In this document: piece after piece, positions 1-10,746 of the stretch
Position numbering within the stretch: the stretch's first letter is position 1
Layout of the letters: the number at the start of each line of letters is the position of its first letter
Assembly (NCBI GenBank): GCA_021186555.1
Contig: JAJKFL010000010.1
Coordinates: 24,372,679 to 24,436,678 of the forward strand
DNA: 64,000 bases
From: Reticulitermes speratus
Taxonomy: Eukaryota; Arthropoda; Insecta; Blattodea; Rhinotermitidae
Direction: 5' to 3'
The notes under the pieces: model-generated
The model's database searches: none
Seen by the model: only the letters and a program-made list of their open reading frames with translations
What the model was told of the DNA's origin: nothing
Program-made: the position numbers and the translations under genes

Positions 1-738
1 GGGTCCGTAGGTTTCACGATACTCTCAAAAGGGGTCCCTGGCACAAAAATGGTTAAGGACCCATGGTGTAGTCGGTGACACTTGTCACAGACCGAAGACC
101 CGCGGGCATGTTTCATGCATAATACGTGTTCTATATGTGCTAAAGAACGTCTAATAGTACTACGGACTGTCACGTGACGTTGACTGCATCACGACATAAC
201 AACAGCATATGGCCAAGTTGTTACCTGCACACAACACACCTGTTAATTTTCTGTCGCACTTGTTAATTTAGTATTATGTCTGCAGTGCACGTGGCTTCCA
301 GATTTCAGTTTGACGACACTCACAAATATGTTATTGCTTTGTGAAGTTAGAGAAATCCTAGCGGGATACAGATATGATAAGGAGGCGTTATGCTGGACGG
401 ACCTATCGTCATCTGTTTTTGAAGTATCCAGCTGTCATTTGTTTCGAGGGGAGGAAACTGGCGGGATAGCTCGACCCCGGAAAGTGATACCCCTTTTTAT
501 ATACAAAAAGGGTAGTAGAGGAGTTGAAATTGTTACAAGCACCGAACGTGGGAAAGTGAAGTCCGGAGACCGGGGTGGCCAGGTGTAGCGCTTTATTTTA
601 TAAAACATTATCCAAGAAGACGATGGAGATACCAGCTGCAATATGGACGCCTGTCGTACCAAAATTATGTCTATTTTATTCGTATAACTTATTTAATTTT
701 ATTTTTCCACGTAACTCAAAGAAGATAACTTGGGAAAC
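1..738. other. Unassigned sequence
   Basis: I recognise no gene, RNA or repeat family here. A 92-codon open frame at 310-588 shows no recognisable motif and is not believed. Confidence 0.5.
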
Positions 739-805
739 ACACTTGACTTGAAAAGTATTTTATTGTACCAACTTATGCACAATATCTTACAATCGTATCA
801 ATTCA

Positions 806-850
806 CACCTATACGTATTTCGGCTTGTTAACTGCCATCCTCAGGGGGGT
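806..850 (-). ncRNA. Hammerhead-ribozyme-like motif (left arm)
   Basis: On the minus strand the order is CUGAGGA, extra U, a helix II closed by GGC/GCC, GAA, palindrome AUACGUAU, then A at the cleavage position and GG. Helix I starts with two G-C pairs and is then broken by a C/U mismatch. It is the inverted partner of the motif at 1097-1141. Confidence 0.5.
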
Positions 851-1096
851 CACAGTATTAAAGCACAGACTATACATCTATTGTATAAGTTGTTACATCG
901 ATATGAGTAAAACTTTAAAATATTAGTCTATTGTTTTAGAGCTCTAATTTGAGCTCTTAAATCGTGTGTGTATTAAGAGATTAAAATGTCGTTAAAATTT
1001 TTATACATTTTGAGTTTCTTTTTAAATTAATGGCAGATTGGTATTGTATCACTTCGTTAACGCAGAGATGTAGTTGTTTTGTGTAGAGATACTGTG

Positions 1097-1141
1097 ACCC
1101 CCTGAGGATGGCAGTTAACAAGCCGAAATACGTATAGGGGT
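1097..1141 (+). ncRNA. Hammerhead-ribozyme-like motif (right arm)
   Basis: All conserved core bases are present: CUGAGGA, GAA, A15.1 and U16.1 as the ends of the palindrome AUACGUAU, and A at position 17. Helix I pairs ACCCC with GGGGU over five base pairs. Helix II has a GGC/GCC base and a poorly paired top. One extra U sits between A9 and helix II, as in the other copies of this window. Helix III can only form fully between two molecules, or as a very short stem in one. Confidence 0.6.
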
Positions 1142-1284
1142 GAATTAATAATATTGTAAGATATTGTGCATTAATTTGGTACAATAAAATACTTTTCAAT
1201 TGTAATAAGACACTTGACTTGTTCATTCAGTTTATTGTGTTTCTGTAAATGAGGCCAATATTTTGAGATCTGTATATCTGTATA

Positions 1285-1746
1285 TGCGTCTGTAGGCCTG
1301 TACCAGACAGACATCTGTAGGCCTGTACCAGACAGACATCTGTAGGCCTGTACCAGACAGACATCTGTAGGCCTGTACCAGACAGACATCTGTAGGCCTG
1401 TACCAGACAGACATCTGTAGCCCTGTACCAGACAGACATCTGTATATGCTTCTGTAGGCCTGTACCAGACAGACATCTGTAGGCCTGTACCAGACAGACA
1501 TCTGTAGGCCTGTACCAGACAGACATCTGTAGGCCTGTACCAGACAGACATCTGTAGACCTGTACCAGACAGACATCTGTAGGCCTGTACCAGACAGACA
1601 TCTGTAGACCTGTACCAGACACATCTGTAGGCCTGTACCAGACACATCTGTAGGCCTGTACCAGACAGACATCTGTAGGCCTGTACCAGACACATCTGTA
1701 GGCCTGTACCAGACAGACATCTGTAGGCCTGTACCAGACAGACATC
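1285..1746. repeat. 25-bp tandem array
   Basis: About 18 copies of a 25-bp unit containing gcctgtaccagacagacat; several units are 23 bp, missing two bases. Long open frames on the minus strand exist only because the unit lacks stops. The array lies about 60 bp past the end of the palindromic element at 739-1221. Confidence 0.95.
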
Positions 1747-1749
1747 TGG

Positions 1750-2231
1750 CTGTACTGCGGTCAATGACACGCAGGCAGGCTGTACTTCAGCCATGTTGTA
1801 ATTACGTTGATAATTTGTGGGCAGGATATAGGACCAGTTTATAATCATGGAACAAGAGGAAGGACGGGACTTGAATTAGCATGCCTGATGTCTCGAATTA
1901 AAGAGGTGCCGGGTTGGACTGTCAAGCTGGCCGGAACCTGACTAGTCATTCATTATTACCTTCACTCTTTCCGGACAAAGTTTTTTGGTGGAGACACTAT
2001 AATAGGCCACTACCGCCCTTTTAACATCGCTTTATCCCTTCATTACTCATCATCGTCTTCCTATTCGATACTGTACGACCTGCACAGTTGAGGAAGAGCG
2101 CGAAATGTACCAAGACACAAGAAAACAACAAGAAATTACATTACGGTTGTATGTGAGGACATAGATCAATAAACGCCAACAATTTAGGAAACATATGCAG
2201 GGCGTAACACCGGCGCGTTATTTCTGTAAAG
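1750..2231. other. Unassigned sequence
   Basis: No gene or repeat family recognised. Confidence 0.5.
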
Positions 2232-2512
2232 CAAGCAATTCCATTACAGGCCTGGACAGGCCCTTAGGGTTCCAGGAGGTTGAGGCTCCCAAATTTCTAG
2301 ACAATCGGCACATGAAGGTGGTAAGGTTGTCAGCCCTACGCACCGACCGTCTTTACCTCCCAGGAGATACCCCTGGTACTCATTTCTGTTGGAGGCTGAG
2401 TCGACCCCAGGGCCATAGTGCAGTCGGAAGGATTAAATCAATGATCCTATTGGGAATCGAACACGTGACCTTCCGGGTTGTAACGCAGTGCCTCAACGGC
2501 GCCATCGCTTGC
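2232..2512 (-). mobile_element. tRNA-derived SINE, family 2 (diverged copy)
   Basis: Related over its whole length to the copies at 38650-38967 and 51321-51611, which carry a tRNA-like head on the minus strand: a B-box-like ggttcgattccc and an A-box-like tggcgcagttgg region. In this copy the head (about 2440-2512) is damaged: the anticodon-arm side reads differently and the A box is partly lost, so it is an old copy. Confidence 0.75.
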
Positions 2513-2639
2513 TCCGTTAACTCTGCTGTTTTTCCTTCATCAGCGCTGCTCTTAACATATTTACGGTCAGTCATACTATTTTCATCAACTGTTTCTTTGG
2601 CTTCACATCGTACCTCATAGAGAATACATCCGTCTACAT

Positions 2640-3118
2640 CAGCGGTTCCCAAACTTTTTCGGTCCACCGCCCCCTCGGTTCCATATACACACCCACAGCG
2701 CCCCCCTACCTTTTTTAAAAAAACAGAAATGCGCTTTTATTTCCACTTTTATTTTATATTTAAAAATCGTTTAAATAAAATTATAAGAGTTAAACTTAAT
2801 GTTTTATGTGTTAATTAATAAATTAGAATTTATTATATTTTAAGATTAACAATAATTCATCTAGCAATAGTTTATTAAAAAAATATGTGCTTGAATAAGA
2901 TTCATAAATTAAAATACTAAGAAATTAATTCATTTTTCATTTTTAACACAAAAATTACTTTATTTCAATTTTATTACAAAAATAAACGCACTACTTGTCT
3001 ACTAGCGCCCCCCTGTGATAATAACAGCGCTCCCTTCCACCTCTCGTACCTATTAGCGCCCACTTCGGTAATCCCACCGCCCCCCAGGGGGCGGTACCGC
3101 CCACTTTGGGAACCACTG
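2640..3118. mobile_element. hAT-type non-autonomous element (MITE)
   Basis: Ends are inverted: cagcggttcccaaac at the left and a right end reading gggaaccactg. The subterminal regions are rich in gcgcccccc and ccaccgccccc; the interior is AT-rich without a frame. The 8-bp flanks (gtctacat and ctgtagat) match at five positions and fit a diverged hAT duplication. It lies within a degenerate direct repeat containing ggcttcac, tcgtacctca and agagaa that recurs on both sides (about 2598-2625, 3163-3225 and 3265-3290). Confidence 0.7.
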
Positions 3119-3410
3119 CTGTAGATTGTTATTTTTAAGTCTTAAATATTTCTTACGCTCCAGTTTGTACCTTACAGAGAATAGTCTTACGTTATCTTCA
3201 AATCGTACCTCAAAGAGAACTCAGTCCGTTTCCGTATTTACTTTAGATCAACTGTTTCTTCGGCTTCACCTCGTATCTCACAGAGAACAGAGCCTCTCTC
3301 CATTACAGAAACCAATGCCAAACATGTGCCTGTTCTTATGTAATGTGTGCTATTTTTAATCACATTTTCTCCAAACTTGAATTTGGTCGACAGAGTTGAA
3401 TAAAAATTAT

Positions 3411-3670
3411 ACAGTTAAATGAAAATCACTAATAAAAATTATACCAACACATGCACTGTTTATTAAAACCTTAATAGTTTTAAAAAAATCGGCCCTACAT
3501 ATGTTTCGGCCAGTTAACTGGCCATCCTCAGGGGCAACTAGCGTATGTAGGGCCGATTTTTTAAAACTATTAAGGTTTTAATAAACAGTGCATGTGTTGG
3601 TATAATTTTTATTAGTGACAATAAACATGCACGGTGAGAATAATATTTAGTATAACAATTAAATGAAAAT
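3411..3670. mobile_element. Palindromic hammerhead-bearing element with 16-bp target duplication
   Basis: Near-perfect arms at 3427-3501 and 3544-3618 enclose a short loop that keeps one hammerhead-like core. A direct repeat, acagttaaatgaaaat at 3411-3426 and acaattaaatgaaaat at 3655-3670 (one mismatch), flanks the unit. The left arm starts immediately after the repeat; the right side has a 36-bp tail before the second copy. The same asymmetry is seen at 739-1221. Confidence 0.7.
3492..3535 (-). ncRNA. Hammerhead-ribozyme-like motif
   Basis: Minus strand: helix I pairs GCCC with GGGC over four base pairs, followed by CUGAGGA, extra U, helix II GGCCAG/CUGGCC with loop UUAA, GAA, palindrome ACAUAUGU, and A at position 17. 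All canonical core bases are present. It is one of the best-formed copies. Confidence 0.6.
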
Positions 3671-4310
3671 GTTTGCAGTGGGACCTCAGTCGATCCTAGC
3701 GGACGGTCAGAGATCACAGCGGGCCTGTAAGTGTTCGAACACTGAAGACGAACAAATGAAATGTGTTGAATATATTTCAATATTCTTCTAAAATAAAGAG
3801 TGAAATGGGGGGGGGGGGGGTGGGGGGCTCTCAATACTTAGGTGTTTACATGTATGTTACATAACATTTAGGCAATGATTACGGAATAAAGGAATTTAGA
3901 CTTTATAAAGTGCGTGTGAAAAAACCGAACCGCTTGCTTATGCGATGCATCGATGGCCTCAGCATGAAGGCGCAGCCTTGAGGAGGTCACTTGAAGGGCG
4001 TTGTGCACAGAAGTAGGCCGGCCGGCCACTGCTGTGCCTGTATCGACATGCTTGCAAGCTACAACGGAATTACGTTTACTGTTGCACGGTGAAAAGCCAA
4101 CGGCAACGGAACCGGAAGTCGTCCTAGCGTGAGGCCAACAACACTGACGGCATGAGCATCCACTGTCCAGCAACACTGTGGGGCTGAAGTGGCGCTTTTT
4201 GAAGTGGCGCTTGTTGGACTGGCGCTTTTTGAAGTGGCGCCTGTTGAACTGGCGCCTGTTTCTATACGCTATATTGTGATCCTCAGTATGTAACTTTCAT
4301 GTCACCCTTC
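3671..4310. other. Unassigned sequence with short local repeats
   Basis: There is no gene I can support. A G run lies at about 3808-3821. Short repeats of the type gaagtggcgctt occur at about 4188-4262. Confidence 0.5.
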
Positions 4311-4438
4311 TGGCGTCTCTTAGATTTTAGGAAAATTTGTTCACCCCCCTGCCTTAATATGTTCCTCCGAAACGTCGGCCTACCTGTCTACGTCAGTGCA
4401 CAGCATTATATTCGATCACCTCGAGGTTATTCGTTGGT

Positions 4439-5356
4439 ATATATCTGTACATCGTTGTATATCTGTGTACATTGTTGTATATCTGTGTACATTGTTGTAT
4501 ATCTGTGTACATTGTTGTATATCTGTGTACATTGTTGTATATCTGTGTACATTGTTGTATATCTGTGTACATTGTTGTATATCTGTGTACATTGTTGTAT
4601 ATCTGTGTACATTGTTGTATATCTGTGTACATTGTTGTATATCTGTGTACATTGTTGTATATCTGTGTACATTGTTGTATATCTGTGTACATTGTTGTAT
4701 ATCTGTGTACATTGTTGTATATCTGTGTACATTGTTGTATATCTGTGTACATTGTTGTATATCTGTGTACATTGTTGTATATCTGTGTACATTGTTGTAT
4801 ATCTGTGTACATTGTTGTATATCTGTGTACATTGTTGTATATCTGTGTACATTGTTGTATATCTGTGTACATTGTTGTATATCTGTGTACATTGTTGTAT
4901 ATCTGTGTACATTGTTGTATATCTGTGTACATTGTTGTATATCTGTGTACATTGTTGTATATCTGTGTACATTGTTGTATATCTGTGTACATTGTTGTAT
5001 ATCTGTGTACATTGTTGTATATCTGTGTACATTGTTGTATATCTGTGTACATTGTTGTATATCTGTGTACATTGTTGTATATCTCTGTACATCGTTGTAT
5101 ATCTCTGTACATTGTTGTATATCTCTGTATATTGTTGTATATCTCTGTACATCGTTGTATATCTCTGTACATTGTTGTATATCTCTGTATATTGTTGTAT
5201 ATCTCTGTACATCGTTGTATATCTCTGTATATTTTTGTATATCTCTGTATATTGTTGTATATCTCTGTATATTGTTGTATATCTCTGTATATTGTTGTAT
5301 ATCTCTGTATATTGTTGTATATCTCTGTATATTGTTGTATATCTCTGTATATTGTT
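4439..5356. repeat. 20-bp tandem array
   Basis: About 46 copies of the exact 20-bp unit atctgtgtacattgttgtat. The first two-thirds is almost invariant; the last third (from about 5080) switches to variants with ctctgtac and then ctctgtat. Open frames of over 300 codons on both strands arise because the unit has no stop in any frame; they are not genes. Confidence 0.97.
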
Positions 5357-5480
5357 GAGGATTCAGATCTGGATGTGACGCCATGTCGTTAGGTTAGTGG
5401 TTCCCGACGTTTCGAAGGGTCGTAGTGCCTCCATCTTCAGAGGCCAAACAGTCAAATACCTCACACTTCGTACCCTATTT
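5357..5480 (-). mobile_element. Single-arm hammerhead-bearing remnant
   Basis: It begins with gaggattcagatctgg directly where the 20-bp array ends and shares its start with 22037-22060 and its ttcccgacgtttcgaa block with 19928 and 22083. It contains the motif at 5402-5445. No inverted partner is seen nearby. Confidence 0.55.
5402..5445 (-). ncRNA. Hammerhead-ribozyme-like motif
   Basis: Minus strand: CUGAAGA, extra U, helix II GGAGG/CCUUC (one G-U pair), GAA, four-base palindrome ACGU, C at position 17. Helix I has only three pairs (one G-U). The GAAACGUC core is the same short form as in newt satellite hammerheads. Confidence 0.45.
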
Positions 5481-5502
5481 GAAAGTACAATAATCGACTC
5501 GT

Positions 5503-5660
5503 TTGGAAAGTACATATACGTATTGTAAAGTACATATACGTATTGTAAAGTACATATACGTATTGTAAAGTACATATACGTATTGTAAGTACATAACGTA
5601 TTGTAAGTACATATACGTATTGTAAAGTACATATACGTATTGTAAAGTACATATACGTAT
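5503..5660. repeat. Second 20-bp tandem array
   Basis: About eight copies of aaagtacatatacgtattgt with a few deletions near 5585-5605. It lies about 20 bp beyond the remnant at 5357-5480. Confidence 0.9.
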
Positions 5661-6098
5661 TCCGAAGTGGATTACAAATTTCCACTCTGAGTGCCATTAC
5701 GTATCAACTGCGTGACACTTTGACACCTGTTACTCGCTGTGACCTATACACTGTTTCGTACTGCCGTATGTGTCACGTTCGTCAGTTTTGCCAGCCCTGT
5801 CCCATTATTATATCCGGTCTACAAGGCAACAACTGGGCCTGTCTGTAAGATCGAGATGGCTGCCATGGAGCATGTCAGATATGTCGGATATCGGACTGAG
5901 CTGCTGCTTTGCTTTTTTGGGTCCTTATACGTAATCTTATCTGGCCTGTGGGAAAGCGAATGAGACAGACGAGAAAAATACCCCCACTATTTGAGTGTGA
6001 TATCTGAAATTGTATTGGTTGCAAATAGGTGCTGTTGTGAATGAGCTGCTAACACACGTGTGTGCAGGCATTTGTGTACGCAGCATATATATATTATG

Positions 6099-6129
<31 letters not shown>

Positions 6130-6235
6130 GTACAGCGTACTGACATAAAAACAGACACAAGAAGTAAAAAAAAGAGTATCAGTTGTTTCCACAAGCTACT
6201 TAAAAATACAGAAATTATAATTTTCCCTGCTATTT
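5661..6235. other. Unassigned sequence with a TA microsatellite
   Basis: No gene is supported. A short TA-rich microsatellite lies at about 6085-6130. Confidence 0.5.
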
Positions 6236-6745
6236 TTAATGAGTGTGAAACTTGGTCACTCACATTAAGGGAAGAACACAGGCTGAGGGTATTCGAGAAT
6301 AGGGTGCTGAGGGGGATGTTTGGGGCTAGGAGGGAGGAACTGACAGGAGACTGGAGAAAACTGCATAATAAGGAGCTTCATGATCTGTACTGCTCACCAA
6401 ATATTATTAGATTGATCACAAAAATAAGGATGTGATGGGCGGGGCATGTGGCACGTATGGGGAAGAAAAGAAATGGTTTTGGGTAAGAAACCTGAAGGCA
6501 AGAGCCCACCAGGAAGACCGAGGAGTAGCTGGAAAGTTATTATGCTGGATCTTAAAGAAATGGCTTTTGAGGGCGTGGAATGGATTGATCTGGCTCCGGG
6601 TAGGGAGAAGTTGCGGGCTGTTGTGAGCAGGGCGATGAACATTCGGGTTTCAAAAAATGCGGGGGATTTCTTGACGAGGGTGAGGATCTAGCAGCTGCTC
6701 AAGAAGGACGCAGCTCCACGTAGTCAGAGAGAAAGTACAGTGACT
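6236..6745 (+). pseudogene. Non-LTR retrotransposon tail, family A (degraded)
   Basis: It encodes the C-terminal tail of a reverse-transcriptase polyprotein: ETWSLTLREEHRLRVFENRV, then a stretch with ELTGDWRKLHNKELHDLY, then, after a stop near 6435 and a frame change, GHVARMGKK and a GRPR-type basic block with a WIDLAPGREKLRAVVSRAMN-like end. Stops and frameshifts show it is dead. Only the 3' end is present, as is usual for 5'-truncated LINE copies. Other copies are at 12465, 13340, 27296 and 40310. Confidence 0.8.
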
Positions 6746-6849
6746 GACCTTCAAAGGCTTTGAGTTAATAATTTGTGGATTTTTATTGCGTACTTTGTCA
6801 TTATATTACTTATCATCATCATTATCATCATCATATCATCAGCAGCAGC

Positions 6850-7182
6850 ACTACAGCCCTTGGTGGGCTTTGCCTTCCTTCACAAATCTCCTCCAGCCTA
6901 CTCTGTCCTCTACTATTCCTCTCCAGTCTCTGACCCCCATCACCACATTGTCCAACCATCTTGTACTTGGTCGTCTCTTCCTTCTTCCGCACAGTAATAT
7001 CCCCTTCAACATTCCTCTAGCCACCGTTCCTCCGACATTCTCTCCACATGTCAGCCATCTTATCCTCTGTGCTCTCACGAACCTTACAATGTCACGTCCT
7101 GTCATCAGTTCATTTAATTCACCGCTATAGCCTATTGTCCACTCGCCTCTATTCCATACAGGTCCGAAGATTTTTCTTAGTA
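6850..7182 (-). pseudogene. Non-LTR retrotransposon tail, family C
   Basis: Minus-strand frame with VLRKIFGPVWNRGEW, then ELNELMTGRDIVRFVRAQRI, RWL, a GRRKRRPSTRWLDNV block and a WRRFVKEGKAHQGL end. The order (VLR-IFG, basic R-W block, GRRK-RW) is that of the C-terminal part of non-LTR polyproteins. The frame is cut at its 5' side by the Tigger-like element starting at 7183. Confidence 0.75.
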
Positions 7183-8120
7183 CAGTGGTGCCTCGCAATT
7201 CGACGTCTCGCAATTCGACAGTTGAGTTGCGCCAGCCGGCGCATGCGCGTGCATAGAATTGTGCGTTGTCGTTTGTTATTTGTCAATTCTTATTGAAGTG
7301 CGTTGGTGTTTGCTCGTGTTGTTTGTGCTAATTTTCAATTCTGCATTTTTCATACCCTACACCATTAAGAATGAGTAAAAACAGAAGTGAACAGAAAATA
7401 CACACTTGGTTGAGCATAGAGAAGAAGAAAGAAATTGTAGATAAAGTGCAAAAAGGTAGCACAATTACAAGTGTAGCTCAAGAGTATGGCGTTCCTAGGT
7501 CAACTGTGGTAACTTTTTGGCAACAGAGAGAGAAGATTATGAGTGCTAGGGTGTCTGTTGGAGCAATGAAGATTTCTGACAAGAATAGATCTTCGATCAA
7601 TGAAGAGATGGAAAAGCTGCTTATTACCTGGATTAAAGAAAGACAGATGAAGGGAGATCCAGTAACTCAAGCAATGATCTGTGAAAAGGCTAGGTTAATT
7701 TTTGAAGAATTGCAGAAGAAAACTCCAGGATCTACCTCAAATAAAACTGAGGAATTCAAAGCAAGCCGAGGATGGTTTCATAGATTCAAAGGTAGAACAG
7801 GCATTTATAGTGTTCTCAGACATGGGGAGGAGAAGAGGAGACGAGAAGAGGTGGAACAGGATAAAGAAGACCCCATTCCAAAATCTAAGACTCAATAAAC
7901 TGTTGTGTTGTGACTATAATAGTGTATTTCGTAATTTAGTGTGTTAGTATAGTAAAGTAAATAATCCATTATGGTGTATTTCTCTCCCCCTTGGGGGGGT
8001 CCGACAACGAATTGATCTATTTTCAATAGACATATGGGAAATATTGTCCCGCAATTCGACAGTTTCGCATTTCGACATTACTTCGGCGACGGATTAGTGT
8101 TGAATTGTGAGGCACCACTG
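7183..8120 (+). mobile_element. Tigger/pogo-like transposon, internally deleted
   Basis: It starts cagtggtgcctcgcaattcg and ends with the inverse (gaattgtgaggcaccactg). A TA flanks each end (7181-7182 and 8121-8122). The subterminal region repeats cgcaattcgaca on both sides. At 938 bp it is much shorter than an autonomous Tigger and keeps only the DNA-binding half of the transposase (7371-7898). Confidence 0.85.
7371..7898 (+). CDS. Tigger-like transposase N-terminal DNA-binding protein
   Basis: This is a 175-residue frame without interruption. Residues about 13-55 form a Psq/CENP-B-type helix-turn-helix: LSIEKKKEIVDKVQKG, then ITSVAQEYGVPRSTVVTFWQ. Residues about 80-145 form the second CENP-B-type helix-turn-helix: LLITWIKERQMKGDPVTQ, then a block ending FKASRGWFHRFKGRTGI. 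Pogo-family transposases continue into a DDE catalytic domain; here the frame ends after a charged tail, PIPKSKTQ, so no catalysis is possible. If expressed it could bind the terminal repeats of relatives. The ATG at 7371 is the first in frame and precedes both domains. It could equally be a neutral relic that has not yet acquired stops. Confidence 0.75.
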   Translation: MSKNRSEQKIHTWLSIEKKKEIVDKVQKGSTITSVAQEYGVPRSTVVTFWQQREKIMSARVSVGAMKISDKNRSSINEEMEKLLITWIKERQMKGDPVTQAMICEKARLIFEELQKKTPGSTSNKTEEFKASRGWFHRFKGRTGIYSVLRHGEEKRRREEVEQDKEDPIPKSKTQ

Positions 8121-8122
8121 TA

Positions 8123-8825
8123 CTCCTCTTTCTCATTACATTACTACATGGTGCCCAAAAATCACATACGTGTACTTCATAGGATTATAGCAATGATTGA
8201 CATTGGCTCTAATCATTTAACTACTTTTCGTTTGCGTGGAATAAGTTATTGGTTGTGGCTTGTGTGTCGTATCTGACTGTGCAGTTTGCAACACACAAAC
8301 ACTATCAAGGAGCTGATAACACTCGACAGGTCAGTAATAACACTGACCTACTTAATGGCGGCTTTCGAAAGCAGAGAAGTGTCTAGAGGGTGAATGTCAT
8401 TCCTTTTGGATGGCTATTCTGCACTCCTGAAATGTTAATTTAATTTCATACAATAGGCTATTGATTCTCGAATTTTGAACTGGGAAAACGGCCACTGTAG
8501 ACAGAGCTGCAGGCCTGAACAGTGGCAGCACTGTGGCCAGTGACGTGACACAGCACAGTGCTTGCAATGTCGTCACTTCTAGTTTGTGTAGCGCCACTGC
8601 AGCGTCTAATGTTCAGTTGGTTCACTCAACGGAAGAATTTGGTCTTGGCGCGATTTGAGGAATTGTGGCGAAAAAAAATAGTCAAAGCCCCAAATGCGAA
8701 ATTTCGCGATATTCCGGCCGGTGCGAGCCTCCTATGATCTATAAGGACGGACAGACGGATGGACATGACGAAGCTGTGGATCGCTTTATGGAATTGTTTT
8801 TCGAACGCGTCTAGAAACTGCGTCT
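8123..8825. other. Unassigned sequence
   Basis: No gene is supported. A short ggacggacagacgg block near 8745 resembles blocks at 12300 and 49650 and suggests an old transposon end. Confidence 0.45.
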
Positions 8826-10235
8826 TGGCCGTACCTGTATTTATGTTGTGGCCACACCCTGTATTTATGATTTGGCGACACCCAAATTTATGTTGTGGCC
8901 ACACTCTGTATTTATGATTTGGCGACACCCTCATTTATGTTGTGGCCACACACTGTATTTATGATTTGGCGACACCCTGTATTTATGATTTGGCGACACC
9001 CTCATTTATGTTGTGGCCACACACTGTATTTATGATTTGGCGACACCTGTATTTATGATTTGGCGACACCCTCATTTATGTTGTGGCCACACTTGTATTT
9101 ATGTTTTGGCCACACCCTGTATTTATGATTTGGCGACACCCTCATTTATGTTGTGGCCACACTCTGTATTTATGTTTTGGCCACACTCTGTATTTATGAT
9201 TTGGCGACACCCTCATTTATGTTGTGGCCACACTCTGCATTTATGATTTGGCGACACCCTCATTTATGTTGTGACCACACTCTATTTATGATTTGGCGAC
9301 ACCCTGTATTTATTATTTGGCGACACCCTCATTTATGTTGTGGCCACACTCTATTTATGATTTGGCGACACCCTGTATTTATTATTTGGCGACACCCTGT
9401 ATTTATTATTTGGCGACACCCTCATTTATGTTGTGGCCACACTTGTATTTATGTTTTGGCCACACCCTGTATTTATGATTTGGCGACACCCTCATTTATG
9501 TTGTGACCACACTCTGCATTTATGATTTGGCGACACCCTCATTTATGTTGTGACCACACTCTGTATTTATGTTTTGGCCACACTCTGTATTTATATTTTG
9601 GCCACACCCTGTATTTATGTTTTGGCCACACTCTGTACTTATGTTTTGGCCACACTCTGTACTTATGTTTTGGCCACAACCTCATTTATGTTGTGGCCAC
9701 ACCCCGTATTTATGTTGTGGCCACGTCCGCATGTATGTTCCGATCACAACCTCATTTATGTTGTCACCACGCTCTGTATTTATGATGTGGCCACGCCCTG
9801 TATTTATGTTTTGGCCACAACCTCATTTATGTTGTGGCCACACCCCGTATTTATGTTCTGGCCACGTCCGCATGTATGTTCCGATCACAACCTCATTTAT
9901 GTTGTCACCACGCTCTGCATTTATGATGTGGCCACGCCCTGTATTTATGTTTTGGCCACAACCTCATTTATGTTGTGGCCACACCCCGTATTTATGTTCT
10001 GGCCACGTCCGCATGTATGTTCCGATCACAACCTCATTTATGTTGTCACCACGCTCTGTATTTATGATGTGGCCACGCCCTGTATTTATGTTTTGGCCAC
10101 AACCTCATTTATGTTGTGGCCACACCCCGTATTTATGTTCTGGCCACGTCCGCATGTATGTTCCGATCACAGCCTCATTTATGTTGTCACCACGCTCTGT
10201 ATTTATGTTGTGGCCACATTCTCTATTTATGGTTT
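8826..10235. repeat. 24-bp tandem array with a higher-order part
   Basis: About 58 units of 23-24 bp built on tttatg, a variable three-base step and ggc(g/c)acac. Two monomer classes, gatttggcgacac and gttgtggccacac, are interspersed. From about 9680 to 10190 the units are organised in a 141-bp higher-order repeat. Long plus-strand frames are by-products. Confidence 0.95.
9680..10190. repeat. 141-bp higher-order repeat
   Basis: The marker ccgatcac recurs at 9740, 9881, 10022 and 10163, exactly 141 bp apart, so six monomers were amplified together as one block. Confidence 0.9.
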
Positions 10236-10740
10236 TCGTATCACTCGCACATTAAGTTACCGATTACTTCCCTAAACAGAATTAACCGACTGCGCTTTGT
10301 AATATACACGGTGTTTGTTCTCTATGAGATCGGAACTGATTTTGCATATATAATTTATAGGTATTTCAGTATTCAAAGTCTTAAAATTGATAACTGAACA
10401 GAGCCGTATTTTCCGATTCCATCAATGCAGAAGTCTGTAAAGCTAAAGAAGCACTGACGGCAGACCCAGCACTGGTCTGCTGGAAGAATGTGTTCTTGTA
10501 ATGCAGCTCCGTGGTGACTTCTAAGTCATTACACGCATGTCACAACCATTCATACTGCCACAGGATGTCTCAGATGTTCACTGCACCGCGCAAACTACAA
10601 GGTGGTTTCCAAAAATAACGTAACAAACATTCTGATGCCGAGAATTATTCTGATCTTGATGTAAACATGACACATGTGTAGCAGATGGTGCACACCAGAC
10701 ACCAGCATAGTCACCACTGACACTGTGACACCACGATTTG
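10236..10740. other. Unassigned sequence
   Basis: No gene or recognisable repeat seen. Confidence 0.5.
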
Positions 10741-10746
10741 TATCCT

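Larger units (their letters stand above)
739..1221. mobile_element. Palindromic hammerhead-bearing element with 12-bp target duplication
   Basis: Arms at about 751-859 and 1089-1196 are reverse complements. The loop of about 230 bp is AT-rich. The 12-bp direct repeat acacttgacttg flanks the unit at 739-750 and 1210-1221. The left arm begins directly after the repeat; a 13-bp tail separates the right arm from the second copy. Each arm carries a hammerhead-like motif. Direct repeats of this length fit target-primed retrotransposition. Assignment to a Penelope-like remnant is inference; no reverse transcriptase or GIY-YIG frame is present. Confidence 0.7.

Noticed and set aside
310-588. 92-codon frame near the window start
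   Set aside because: No motif, no supporting context; a second frame overlaps on the other strand.
4299-5392. Overlapping open frames of 259-359 codons on both strands
   Set aside because: They lie in a 20-bp array whose unit has no stop in any frame; composition is pure repeat.
5739-5963. 74-codon frame with hydrophobic stretches
   Set aside because: No homologous pattern recognised and no neighbours that would form a gene.
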